Positions 8,317 through 16,622 of a stretch of DNA of 51,297 bases are shown here, piece after piece (position 1 is the first letter of the stretch; every line of letters starts with the position of its first letter). A program made the position numbers and the translations under genes. Source of the stretch: Candidatus Hodarchaeum mangrovi (GTDB lineage Archaea > Asgardarchaeota > Heimdallarchaeia > Hodarchaeales > Hodarchaeaceae); assembly GCA_016839515.1 (NCBI GenBank), contig JAEOUE010000032.1, positions 1-51,297 of the forward strand. The letters run 5' to 3'. Under the pieces are notes generated by a model. That model saw only the letters and a list, made by a program, of their open reading frames with translations, was not told where the DNA came from and searched no databases.

Positions 8317-10092
8317 ATGAAGTCAAATGAGCTAAGAAGCCTTTATTTAAAATTTTTTGAAGAAAAGGATCATGCTATTATTCCTTCTGCTTCATTACTA
8401 CCAGAAAATGACCCCACGGTTCTTTTCACGACTGCTGGTATGCATCCACTCCAGATTTATCTTTTAGGAGAACCTCATCCTGCTGGAAAAAGATTAGTTA
8501 ATAGCCAAAAGTGTATAAGAACTGGTGATATTGATGAAGTTGGTGATCCATCTCATTTAACATTCTTTGAAATGCTTGGAAATTGGTCTTTAGGGGATTA
8601 TTTTAAAGAAGAGGCTATTAATATGAGTTGGGAGTTTTTAACTGATCCTAAATGGCTTGGCTTAGATCCTAATAGAATTTCAGTTACAGTTTTTGCAGGA
8701 GATGAAGAAATTCATCCTGATTACGAAACAGCTGAAATTTGGAATAAAATTGGTATCCCAAAAGAACGAATTTTCTTTTTACCACGTTCTGATAACTGGT
8801 GGGGACCTGCAGGAGAAACAGGTCCTTGTGGACCAGACACGGAAATGTTCTATGATACAGGAAAACCACTTTGTTCTAAGAACTGTAAGCCAGGATGCTC
8901 TTGTGGAAAATACTTTGAAATCTGGAACGATGTATTCATGACTTACAATAAAACAGTGGAAGGAAATTATGAAAAGCTTAAACAACATAATGTAGATACT
9001 GGTATGGGCATTGAGAGAACAATTGCGGTTTTAAATGGATTTGATAGTGTCTACAAGATTGATACTATTGAACCAATTGTGAATCAGGTAAAAAAATTAG
9101 CAAAAATTAAAAATGAACCTTCTGATGAAGAATATAAAGCGATTTATATTATTTCAGATCATATAAGAGCCTCAACTTTTATCTTGGGGGATGATAAAAA
9201 CTTAATCCCCTCTAATCTGGGCCAAGGATATGTATTAAGACGATTAATTCGAAGGATAATCAGACAAGGAAATATTTTAAATATTAAACAAAAATTCCTT
9301 CCTATACTTGCTCAAATTGTTATTCATTTATATAAAGAAACCTATCCAGAATTAGAACAAAATAAAGATTTTATTATTAACAATCTTACTACTGAAGAAG
9401 ACAAATTTACGGTTGCTTTAAAGCGGGGTTTAAGGAAATTCAACAAAATTTTAGTAGAAAAGGGAATAATTACAGGAGAGGATGCTTTTCTTCTCTTTAC
9501 TTCCTTTGGTTTCCCTCTTGAAATAACATCTGAGCTTGCAACTGAAAAAGGTATAATTTTAGATCTTGAAACCTTCAGAAAAGAGTTTGAACACCATCGT
9601 GAACTTAGTCGTAAAGCAACAGCAGGAACATTTCAAAGTGGTTTAGCAGATCACTCAACCAGGACTACTAGACTTCATACAGCGACTCATCTTTTACAAC
9701 AAGCTCTTAGAAACGTTTTAGGCAATCACGTGGAACAAAAAGGTAGTAATATTACTACCGAAAGAACAAGATTCGATTTTTCACACCCAGTAAAACTTAC
9801 TGAGTCTGAACTAAAACAGGTTGAAGACTTAGTAAATCAAAAAATCAAAGAGAAAATTCCTGTTACAAAAGAAATCATGACACCTCAAGAAGCATTAAAA
9901 AAAGGAGCACTTGGATTTTTTGAAGCCCAGTACCAAAGTAAAGTCTCAGTTTATTCAGTGGGGGAATTTTCGAAAGAAATTTGTACAGGACCTCATGTAG
10001 AAAATACTCAGGAAATAGGAAAATTCATTATTCAAAAACAGCAAAATATTGGAGTAGGGTTAATGAGAATTAGGGCAACCATCGAAGACTAG
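8317..10092 (+). CDS. alaS: Short bacterial-type alanyl-tRNA synthetase lacking the C-Ala domain
   Basis: A 591-residue class II synthetase for tRNA-Ala. The N-terminal catalytic core (1 to about 240) has FTTAGM, RTGDIDEVG and the FFEMLGNWSLGDYF motif of bacterial AlaRS. The tRNA-recognition middle domain follows (about 250-440). The editing domain ends the protein, with H454-x-x-x-H458 and C556-x-x-x-H560 zinc motifs. Full-length AlaRS is near 870-900 residues; the C-terminal DHHA1/C-Ala domain is absent, and the stop comes directly after editing motifs, with no trailing remnant. Both the truncation and the motif wording resemble the short AlaRS of candidate-phyla-radiation bacteria more than archaeal AlaRS, so lateral transfer is likely. 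SD AGGGATGA precedes the ATG. Confidence 0.93.
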   Translation: MKSNELRSLYLKFFEEKDHAIIPSASLLPENDPTVLFTTAGMHPLQIYLLGEPHPAGKRLVNSQKCIRTGDIDEVGDPSHLTFFEMLGNWSLGDYFKEEAINMSWEFLTDPKWLGLDPNRISVTVFAGDEEIHPDYETAEIWNKIGIPKERIFFLPRSDNWWGPAGETGPCGPDTEMFYDTGKPLCSKNCKPGCSCGKYFEIWNDVFMTYNKTVEGNYEKLKQHNVDTGMGIERTIAVLNGFDSVYKIDTIEPIVNQVKKLAKIKNEPSDEEYKAIYIISDHIRASTFILGDDKNLIPSNLGQGYVLRRLIRRIIRQGNILNIKQKFLPILAQIVIHLYKETYPELEQNKDFIINNLTTEEDKFTVALKRGLRKFNKILVEKGIITGEDAFLLFTSFGFPLEITSELATEKGIILDLETFRKEFEHHRELSRKATAGTFQSGLADHSTRTTRLHTATHLLQQALRNVLGNHVEQKGSNITTERTRFDFSHPVKLTESELKQVEDLVNQKIKEKIPVTKEIMTPQEALKKGALGFFEAQYQSKVSVYSVGEFSKEICTGPHVENTQEIGKFIIQKQQNIGVGLMRIRATIED

Positions 10093-10100
10093 ATAAAAAT

Positions 10101-10856
10101 TCATCCGCGCACTATTGAAAATTTTGGGGGAGTAGATGTGATCTTTACCAAAGATTGGTTTGGAATTTCTCTCCAATTACTCTTATCTAGTTGTGGTAAC
10201 GAAATTGGTTCAGAAGAAACGATTACACCTTCTAAAGAGTTGAAATAAAGATATAGGGTATAATATTCTGGACTTTTTGTACACCAACGTATTGCATACA
10301 AATCAGTGCCATTACTAAATATTGAGTTAATAGCAGTAAACCTATAATTGCTTTTCAGAACCATTTGGACGAAATTAGGCCAATTTTTAGCGATAATAGG
10401 CTCATTAAGAAGAAAAGTAAGCAAAAAATGAAATAAAAGTTCAGAGTCGGATCCATCCGAGGTTAATTCAAGGTTTTTATTACGAGGAAGGTTTTCAGCA
10501 TCATAAAATGTACCGTTATGGATAAAAGCCCATGGAAAACTGAAAAATGGGTGAACATTCTTCAAATTTACCTTAACCCCTGGGCTTGCTTTTCTTAAAT
10601 GGGCTAATAAAGCTATGGGCTTCCCAGTAATCCCTAAAACAGAATTTATATAATTTCTAGATTTGTATGCTGATTCACTCCTTTTATCTATTAATATTAA
10701 AGGGTGTCTATTTAATGAGGCAGCAATTCCCCAACCATCATAATGTCCTATTGGAGCTCCAAAAGGTACTTTTCCAATTTGAGACTGGTTCTGAAATTCA
10801 AATAATATTTCATGCCAATTTTGAAAGTTCCCAAGAAACCCTAATAATCGACACAT
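10101..10856 (-). CDS. Class II glutamine amidotransferase (YafJ/GATase type 2-like)
   Basis: A 251-residue N-terminal nucleophile (Ntn) amidotransferase. Met removal exposes Cys2 in MCRLLGFLG, the glutaminase nucleophile. YDGWGIA, HLRKASPG and AFIHNGTF match the conserved substrate-binding and oxyanion motifs of the YafJ/EgtC-type group. It releases ammonia from glutamine (or a gamma-glutamyl compound); no synthetase domain is attached, so the acceptor is unknown. The gene starts 29 bp after nadE in a block of glutamine-related genes (glnA, nitrilase, nadE), which suggests a nitrogen-transfer role. It converges on alaS with an 8-bp gap. The assignment to superfamily is secure; the acceptor is not. 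Confidence 0.88.
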   Translation of the reverse strand: MCRLLGFLGNFQNWHEILFEFQNQSQIGKVPFGAPIGHYDGWGIAASLNRHPLILIDKRSESAYKSRNYINSVLGITGKPIALLAHLRKASPGVKVNLKNVHPFFSFPWAFIHNGTFYDAENLPRNKNLELTSDGSDSELLFHFLLTFLLNEPIIAKNWPNFVQMVLKSNYRFTAINSIFSNGTDLYAIRWCTKSPEYYTLYLYFNSLEGVIVSSEPISLPQLDKSNWREIPNQSLVKITSTPPKFSIVRG

Positions 10857-10885
10857 ATCAGATTTACCTTTTTGAAAAAACTCGA

Positions 10886-11746
10886 TTAATATTCACCTGG
10901 TTCAACCAAAGGAATCCGCCAATCAATGGTTGGAGTTCTAATTCCCATTTTAAAAATTATTGGTCCTCTTCTCTTATGCTCACTACGGTATATTAATGAT
11001 TTAACTTTCTTAACTTGAGAAAGAGGGACATTAAGTTTATTTACAATTTCTTCATCTGTCTGAAACCGTTCTAATCCATAAAGAATCTGATCTAGCTCTA
11101 CATAGGTTATTCCTATTTCTTCTTCATCAGTTTGATCTTTCCAGAGTCCTGCTGACGGTGCTTTGTTTAGAATCTTTTCTGGAATTTTTAATGCTCTCCC
11201 CAATTGATAGATTTGGGTCTTATAGATGTCTCCAAGAGGCAGAAGATCTACAGCAGCATCACCATACTTTGTGAAATACCCAATCATGATCTCAGATTTG
11301 TTTCCACCACCACAAATTAAACAATTGAGTTTATTAGCATAATAATACCAAACTGTCTGACGCAAGCGTGGTTTTAAATTTGCCCATTCCATCAATCTAG
11401 AATCTTCAGGAGTCTTGATAGTACTTGAAAAAACGTCAATCAGTTTTTGGATGTCAACAACGGTTAAAGAAATATTTAAACTTTTACATAGCTGTTCTAC
11501 ATCTTTATAATCAGACGGGGGAGTTGTTGAACTGGGAAAGAAAACCCCATGCACCCGGTCAGAGCCTAAAGCTTTCACACATAATGAAACAACGACTGTA
11601 GAATCAATACCACCACTTAAACCCACTACAATGCCAGAGCGCTTTGATTCTTCAACACGTGTTTTAATAAAATCAGAAATAATTTTAATCACATGGTTGA
11701 TGTCAATTGGAGGAAGAGAGGATTTAACTTCTGCTTTTCGTGTCAT
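10886..11746 (-). CDS. nadE: NAD+ synthetase
   Basis: 286 residues. It is an N-type ATP pyrophosphatase with the signature SGGIDS at residues 44-49 and downstream motifs KSEIMIGYFTKYGDAAVDLLP and KAPSAGLWKDQTDE, which are diagnostic of NadE. It amidates deamido-NAD+ using ATP. The size is that of the ammonia-dependent form, without an attached glutaminase. The start is ATG at 11746, not the upstream in-frame codon at 11785: it forms an ATGA overlap with the stop of the nitrilase gene, and AGGAG lies 11 nt upstream. The coupled nitrilase is a good candidate for supplying ammonia from glutamine as a separate subunit. Confidence 0.95.
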   Translation of the reverse strand: MTRKAEVKSSLPPIDINHVIKIISDFIKTRVEESKRSGIVVGLSGGIDSTVVVSLCVKALGSDRVHGVFFPSSTTPPSDYKDVEQLCKSLNISLTVVDIQKLIDVFSSTIKTPEDSRLMEWANLKPRLRQTVWYYYANKLNCLICGGGNKSEIMIGYFTKYGDAAVDLLPLGDIYKTQIYQLGRALKIPEKILNKAPSAGLWKDQTDEEEIGITYVELDQILYGLERFQTDEEIVNKLNVPLSQVKKVKSLIYRSEHKRRGPIIFKMGIRTPTIDWRIPLVEPGEY

Positions 11747-12573
11747 ATTTGACGAACTCCTAATTCTAAAGTGTTGAAAATCCAAGGTGGAATATCACGA
11801 AGAGTAGGAACAAAATTTTTGGAAGATTTAGGGCTTTCAGTGTTTAATTTTGCAATACCAAAGTCTGGTTCATCGTATTTTAACTTTAAAATACGATTTC
11901 CAGTCGCATTACACACCTCTGATCCTCCCCAGAATATTAGTTCATCCTGAATCCCAGATTGATTCACATAAACCATATTTACAGTGTTCTCCATTGCACG
12001 TGAAGAAATAAAGGATTCAAAATATTGTCGTCTTACCCCAGGTGAAGCAGAAATACAAATACTTGTGTGAGCTCCAAATAAAGCATGAGCTCGTGTTATT
12101 TCAGGACTGAAAAGGTCATAACATATTTGTAAACCTAACTTCCCAAATGGAGAATCGATAACATTAATTTTAGTGGCGCTTCTAAAATAACGCCTTTCAT
12201 TAAACACTGTATGGTTAGGAATCATTATCTTCCGACTTTTTCCAATGAAACCGTTAGGACCAAACATTACAGCAGTATTATAAATTAAACCTGGAATTGA
12301 ATTTTCTGGTAATCCTGCAACTAAATAACAGCTATTTTTCTTAGCTATTTCAGCCAGTACTCGTGATAATGGGCCTTCAGGAACAGGCTCAGCCAATTGA
12401 AAAACATCATCATGCATCAAATAACCTGTAACTGATAATTCTGGAAAAATAACGATAGTATTAGGATCTTCCTTTATTTCAGGCTTTTGACAAATATTTC
12501 TAATTTGTTCTAAATTTGCTTTTGGATCAGCTTGGATTGATTTAATCTGTCCAAGGGCGATTTTAAAGTCCAC
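11743..12573 (-). CDS. Nitrilase-superfamily amidase, probable glutaminase partner of NadE
   Basis: 276 residues with the carbon-nitrogen hydrolase catalytic triad: E45 in FPELSVTGY, Lys115 in SRKIMIPN and Cys151 in GLQICYDL. The fold and the motif spacing resemble the glutaminase domain of glutamine-dependent NAD+ synthetases. It overlaps nadE by four bases (ATGA), so stoichiometric cotranslation is likely. My reading is a split two-subunit glutamine-dependent NAD+ synthetase; a stand-alone amidase acting on another substrate remains possible. The start is GTG at 12573 behind AAGGAG. glnA lies 37 bp upstream in the same direction, linking glutamine supply to its use. Confidence 0.85.
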   Translation of the reverse strand: MDFKIALGQIKSIQADPKANLEQIRNICQKPEIKEDPNTIVIFPELSVTGYLMHDDVFQLAEPVPEGPLSRVLAEIAKKNSCYLVAGLPENSIPGLIYNTAVMFGPNGFIGKSRKIMIPNHTVFNERRYFRSATKINVIDSPFGKLGLQICYDLFSPEITRAHALFGAHTSICISASPGVRRQYFESFISSRAMENTVNMVYVNQSGIQDELIFWGGSEVCNATGNRILKLKYDEPDFGIAKLNTESPKSSKNFVPTLRDIPPWIFNTLELGVRQI

Positions 12574-12610
12574 TTAACTTTCTCCTTATCCTATCATAGT
12601 TTTTTAAATA

Positions 12611-13885
12611 TTAAACATTAAGATATTCGTTCCAATCCCAATCTGTTACCTGAGTGGAATAACGGAGCCATTCATCTCTTTTTAATTCAAAGAAGTTCCT
12701 GCAAATATGAGTTCCAAGAGCCTCACAGAGTAAAGAATCAGATTCTAAATATGTTAAAGCTTCAAATAAATTTCCAGGTAAAGTCTTTATATTAAGTGCC
12801 TCAAGTTCCTTTCTATTTAGTGTAAATATATTTTTTCGGATTGGTGCTGGGAGCTCTATATTTCTATTTATTCCATCCATTCCTGCTGCTAATATTGCGA
12901 TGAAAGCTAGATAAGGGTTACAACTAGGATCAGGACATCTATATTCAAAACGTGCCATCTTAGGATCTCTAAACATTGGAATTCTAATCAAAGCTGATCG
13001 GTTCATCGGACCCCATGCAACATAACCAGGAGCTTCATATCCTGGTACTAAACGTTTGTAAGAATTGACAGTAGGAGCAACAATAGCAGTCATAGCTTGA
13101 GCATGTTCTAAAATACCCGCCATAAAGTGTTCAGCTGTTCCAGTCAAATTTTTTTCCTCGGAAGAGGTGAATAAATTGTTATCGCCTTCCCATAAAGAAA
13201 TATGACAATGCATACCATTTCCATTTTCTGTCATAAAAAGCTTTGGCATAAAAGTAGCTGTATATCCAATTTTAGCTGCCAAAGCACGAATTATTGCTTT
13301 ATACGTGACAATGGTATCAGCAGTCCATAATGCTTCTTCATGTCCAATTTCAATTTCATATTGTCCCGTACCAACCTCATGATGATGAACTTTTGGTTTA
13401 AGATTAGCTTTAGTAAGATCTTGTGAAAATCGCTTGATAACACCCTCTGCTATTGAACTTGGATAAATGTCAGCATAACGACCATGATCAATTGGTTTTC
13501 CATCTTTTAATAAAAAAAATTCAGGTTCTGGACCTATTTTAAGTTTCCAATCTTTCTTTCCTAATAATTTCTGTATTATCAAACTCAAGCGAGATCGAGT
13601 ATCTCCTTGGAAGATCTCCCCATTTTGTAGAATTTTACACATTACAGCTAATTTTGGTTCCTCGGTATAAGGCAATTCGATTAAAGTTTCAGGTATTGGA
13701 AGAAGATGTAAATCGGAATTTTCGATTGATGTGAATCCTTGAACTGAACTACCATCAATATTAACTCCTTCAGAGAATATGGGGTCATCGATAACACCCC
13801 CTATGTCTTGTGCTGAAATTGGGAGGTTCATTGCTTTAAGTGTGCCATTTATATCCACAAATCGGACTTCCAACATGTTATACAT
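12611..13885 (-). CDS. glnA: Glutamine synthetase type I
   Basis: About 424 residues. Condenses glutamate and ammonia with ATP hydrolysis. GSI motifs are complete and in order: INGTLKAM near the N-terminus, VNIDGSSVQGF, GPEPEFFLL, HHHEVGTGQYEI, NGNGMHCHISLW, RLVPGYEAPGY and the C-terminal RFEYRCPDPSCNPYLAF. The ATG at 13885 is preferred because GGTG stands six bases upstream; the frame stays open to 13948. The adenylylation loop has NIFTLNRKE where enterobacterial GS has NLYDLP, so the regulatory tyrosine is absent and covalent control is unlikely; feedback or PII-type control is not visible here. It heads a probable operon with nitrilase, nadE and the amidotransferase. Confidence 0.96.
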   Translation of the reverse strand: MYNMLEVRFVDINGTLKAMNLPISAQDIGGVIDDPIFSEGVNIDGSSVQGFTSIENSDLHLLPIPETLIELPYTEEPKLAVMCKILQNGEIFQGDTRSRLSLIIQKLLGKKDWKLKIGPEPEFFLLKDGKPIDHGRYADIYPSSIAEGVIKRFSQDLTKANLKPKVHHHEVGTGQYEIEIGHEEALWTADTIVTYKAIIRALAAKIGYTATFMPKLFMTENGNGMHCHISLWEGDNNLFTSSEEKNLTGTAEHFMAGILEHAQAMTAIVAPTVNSYKRLVPGYEAPGYVAWGPMNRSALIRIPMFRDPKMARFEYRCPDPSCNPYLAFIAILAAGMDGINRNIELPAPIRKNIFTLNRKELEALNIKTLPGNLFEALTYLESDSLLCEALGTHICRNFFELKRDEWLRYSTQVTDWDWNEYLNV

Positions 13886-14035
13886 TTTAAACACCAAATT
13901 AAGGTAAAATTTATTTTTAATTAAAAAAGCTACAAATGCATATATCATATGGGTACTTTAAGCTACCGAAATTTAGAAGAAATATGAATTCTAAATTTTA
14001 GAATAATAAGAAAACAAGTTTGGTATTCAGAGAAG

Positions 14036-14944
14036 TTAGTGATTCTTACGCATTAAATCACGGAGTTGACGATAACCAATCAATTTCAACTGAAATTTAT
14101 CAACACATTTTTTAATTATAGGGTTAGTAAACGCCTCAAAGTCTTGATTCCTCCAGACAGCTGAGTCTTTGGTAATCGCTTCCAATTCAGAACTCATTTG
14201 AGCAGGATGAAATAGCAAATGGGTAAGACCAGATTTTATTTCTGCAAAACGTTTACAATAGTAATCGGTCTTATTTTTTTGTTCCCCTCCAGTATCAATT
14301 ATTATTTGATCTAATAAAGGTAATCCACTTTCTTCTAAAACGGGAAGAAAAGAAAGGAAAAGATCAGCATATTCACCAAATCCCATCGCTATCATTTCTT
14401 CTCGTGTGAGTTTTGGAATAAAAGCAGGGATGTCAAACTCCTGAGCTAATTGTATATAAGATTGGATGAACTTAGGGTAGATAACAGTTCCCATATGAGT
14501 ATCAATATGTGTTACATCAATACCTTGGTCAAGAGCAGTCTGAATTTGAGCTCTCATTTCTTTTTCTGCTGCTTCTGGAGTTACATTTGCTAGGGCTTCT
14601 TCAGTAGTCCGCCAGAGACACATTTCATGATCTAATAATCCAGTTTTAGGATCAACACTAGATAAAGCCCGCCAACGATATGTTTCATACTCACATGTTA
14701 GTGTTAAATGCACACCAACGTCATAATGTGGATTTGATCTACAAATAGATGCTGTTTCAAGAAACCAAGCTGAAGGGATTATGACAGAACCACAAGTTGC
14801 AACACCAAAGTCCAAACATTTGAAAGACCCAATATTTGAAGAATGTGAAAAACCCATGTCGTCAATGTGAATTATAACAAGTTTATCATCCTTTTTAAAT
14901 CCTAATTTTTCTGAAATTGATTCTATGACCATAGAAAACCCCAT
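14036..14944 (-). CDS. ChbG/YdjC-family carbohydrate deacetylase
   Basis: About 302 residues, depending on the start. The metal-dependent deacetylase signature is clear: HIDDMGFS after the first strand and THIDTHMG later, supplying Asp and His ligands, with GVHLTLT as the middle motif. ChbG/YdjC proteins remove N-acetyl groups from sugars such as chitobiose or related substrates. An in-frame TTG at 15013 would overlap the preceding hydrolase gene by 11 bases; ATG codons at 14944 and 14932 fit the family length better, but no strong ribosome binding site decides. It is the last gene of the carboxylase operon, where a sugar deacetylase is unexpected; the real substrate may not be a sugar. Confidence 0.8.
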   Translation of the reverse strand: MGFSMVIESISEKLGFKKDDKLVIIHIDDMGFSHSSNIGSFKCLDFGVATCGSVIIPSAWFLETASICRSNPHYDVGVHLTLTCEYETYRWRALSSVDPKTGLLDHEMCLWRTTEEALANVTPEAAEKEMRAQIQTALDQGIDVTHIDTHMGTVIYPKFIQSYIQLAQEFDIPAFIPKLTREEMIAMGFGEYADLFLSFLPVLEESGLPLLDQIIIDTGGEQKNKTDYYCKRFAEIKSGLTHLLFHPAQMSSELEAITKDSAVWRNQDFEAFTNPIIKKCVDKFQLKLIGYRQLRDLMRKNH

Positions 14945-15002
14945 TAATATTTTGTAAATCAAATTTAGACAGTATCTAAAGAATTTTATGGAATATGGTG
15001 AT

Positions 15003-15761
15003 TCATTTTCCAATAGCGGGAATTGATGATAAAAAGTTCAATATTATTTTGTTGACTTCATCTGGTTTTTCCTGAAAAATAAAATGACCTCCAGAGGGAA
15101 TAATTTCCAATCTAGAATTTTTTATGTGTTCATGAAGATAGGTAGAAAATTTCACGGGGGTCATCTGATCATTTTCTCCACAAATAATCAGTGTAGGACA
15201 TGTGATCCTAGAAATTTCAGTCCGTTGATCAAAATTTTTACAGGCTTCAAAATCAGCTAATAGAATTTCTTTTCCATTAGATCGTATCAATCTTTCGTTC
15301 TTTTCAATAATTTTTAAGTCAATGTTATTAGAGTAAGCATATTGCCCTAAAAAATTCATTGCTTCATTAAAAGTATTGGAAATCATCTCAATAATAGTTG
15401 GTGCTACATTTAATTTAGCTCCCGTTCCAATTAATACAATAGCATGAATTTTTAATCTTCCATTTATTGCTAGCTGCTGAACAATCCCACCACCCATTGA
15501 GTGACCAACGAGAACTAATGAACTTATTTGAAGATCAGAGACTAGAGTTGTTATTGCTTTTGAATATTTCTCAATTGAAATTTTTTCTAACCTCGGACTT
15601 TTTCCATGACCAGGAAGATTTATTGCTAACGTTTTAAAGCCTTGTTTTTGAAAGAATTTTACTTGTGAACTCCATTGCTCGATTCCTCCTCCAGCTCCAT
15701 GAATAAAGACAATTGTTGACTTTTTTCCTTGAATCACATGATTATAGTTATATTCCATCAT
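15003..15761 (-). CDS. Alpha/beta hydrolase
   Basis: 252 residues with the standard alpha/beta hydrolase layout: oxyanion motif FIHGAGGG at 19-26, nucleophile elbow GHSMGG with Ser88, acid Asp198 in CGENDQMTP and His226 in SGGHFIFQEKP. A cap region sits around 115-180. It overlaps the LiuC gene by four bases (ATGA), so the two are translationally coupled. In this operon it may be a thioesterase or esterase acting on an acyl-CoA intermediate of branched-chain or terpenoid acid breakdown. The sequence alone does not give the substrate; haloperoxidase-like or lactonase activity is equally possible. Confidence 0.88.
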   Translation of the reverse strand: MMEYNYNHVIQGKKSTIVFIHGAGGGIEQWSSQVKFFQKQGFKTLAINLPGHGKSPRLEKISIEKYSKAITTLVSDLQISSLVLVGHSMGGGIVQQLAINGRLKIHAIVLIGTGAKLNVAPTIIEMISNTFNEAMNFLGQYAYSNNIDLKIIEKNERLIRSNGKEILLADFEACKNFDQRTEISRITCPTLIICGENDQMTPVKFSTYLHEHIKNSRLEIIPSGGHFIFQEKPDEVNKIILNFLSSIPAIGK

Positions 15762-16591
15762 TTTTCATCTAAATCAAGATCTTTGAACAAATTACTCTCA
15801 TAGGAAATCTTCCAGCGTGGAGAACGTTTTTCAACGAACGCTGTGAGTCCCTCCTTTCCCTCATCAGAAGTTCTAACCTCTGCAATTTTTTTTATGCAGT
15901 ACTCACGAATATTTTTTAGTTCTGAACCACGGTTTTGGTTAAGAACTTCTTTTATGCTTTTCATTGCAGCAGGACTGCTATTAAAAAGGTGGTTAATGAT
16001 CTCAGTGAGTTTTAGATCTAATTCCTCTAAATTTTCAGCTATCTCATGAACTAAACCGATATCAAGGGCTTTTTGACCATCAAATCTTTCACCAGTTAGG
16101 AAGAATCTTGTTGCGTTTGAAAAACCAATTTTTGAAATAACATATGGGCTTATAACTGCTGGTAGAATTCCTAAATTTACTTCAGAGAAGGCCAATTTAG
16201 CGTTTTTAACTATTAGTGATATGTCACATACCGAAATTAAACCTATTCCTCCACCGAATGCAGAACCATTTATTCTTCCAATTACAGGTTTCGGGGTTTT
16301 ATAGATTGTATAAAATAATTCTTCAAGTCTCAGTGCATCATCTTCATTCTCTTCATATGTAAATTCTTTACTTTCTCGCATATAATTGACATCAGCACCA
16401 GCAGAAAAAGATTTACCTTTTCCTGTTAAAACTATTACTCTAACTTCCTCGTCATTCTCAAGAAGCTTAAAGGCCGTTGTTAATTCCTCTATCATTAAAG
16501 AATTAAAGGCATTATGGATTTCAGGTCTCGATAATGTCACAACAGCAGCATAATTACTAATTTTAACTTTAATTGTTTCATATTTTTGCAT
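15758..16591 (-). CDS. liuC: Methylglutaconyl-CoA hydratase, LiuC type (enoyl-CoA hydratase family)
   Basis: 277 residues of the crotonase superfamily. CoA and oxyanion motifs are GKSFSAGADVNYM and GSAFGGGIGLISVCDI. The segment SEVNLGILPAVISPYV followed by FFLTGERFDG is the wording typical of LiuC-type methylglutaconyl-/carboxygeranoyl-CoA hydratases rather than ordinary short-chain enoyl-CoA hydratases; GGGIGL replaces the GGGxEL of canonical hydratases, as in that subfamily. It would hydrate 3-methylglutaconyl-CoA, the product of the carboxylase encoded just upstream, to HMG-CoA. It starts 31 bp after the carboxyltransferase gene and is coupled to the hydrolase gene downstream. HMG-CoA lyase and isovaleryl-CoA dehydrogenase are not in the window. 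Confidence 0.85.
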   Translation of the reverse strand: MQKYETIKVKISNYAAVVTLSRPEIHNAFNSLMIEELTTAFKLLENDEEVRVIVLTGKGKSFSAGADVNYMRESKEFTYEENEDDALRLEELFYTIYKTPKPVIGRINGSAFGGGIGLISVCDISLIVKNAKLAFSEVNLGILPAVISPYVISKIGFSNATRFFLTGERFDGQKALDIGLVHEIAENLEELDLKLTEIINHLFNSSPAAMKSIKEVLNQNRGSELKNIREYCIKKIAEVRTSDEGKEGLTAFVEKRSPRWKISYESNLFKDLDLDEK

Positions 16592-16622
16592 TAATACTTC
16601 CTTACCTTAAGAATTCAAATAT

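Noticed and set aside
10667-10996. Plus-strand frame of 109 codons
   Set aside because: It is antisense to the amidotransferase and nadE genes, whose motifs are certain.
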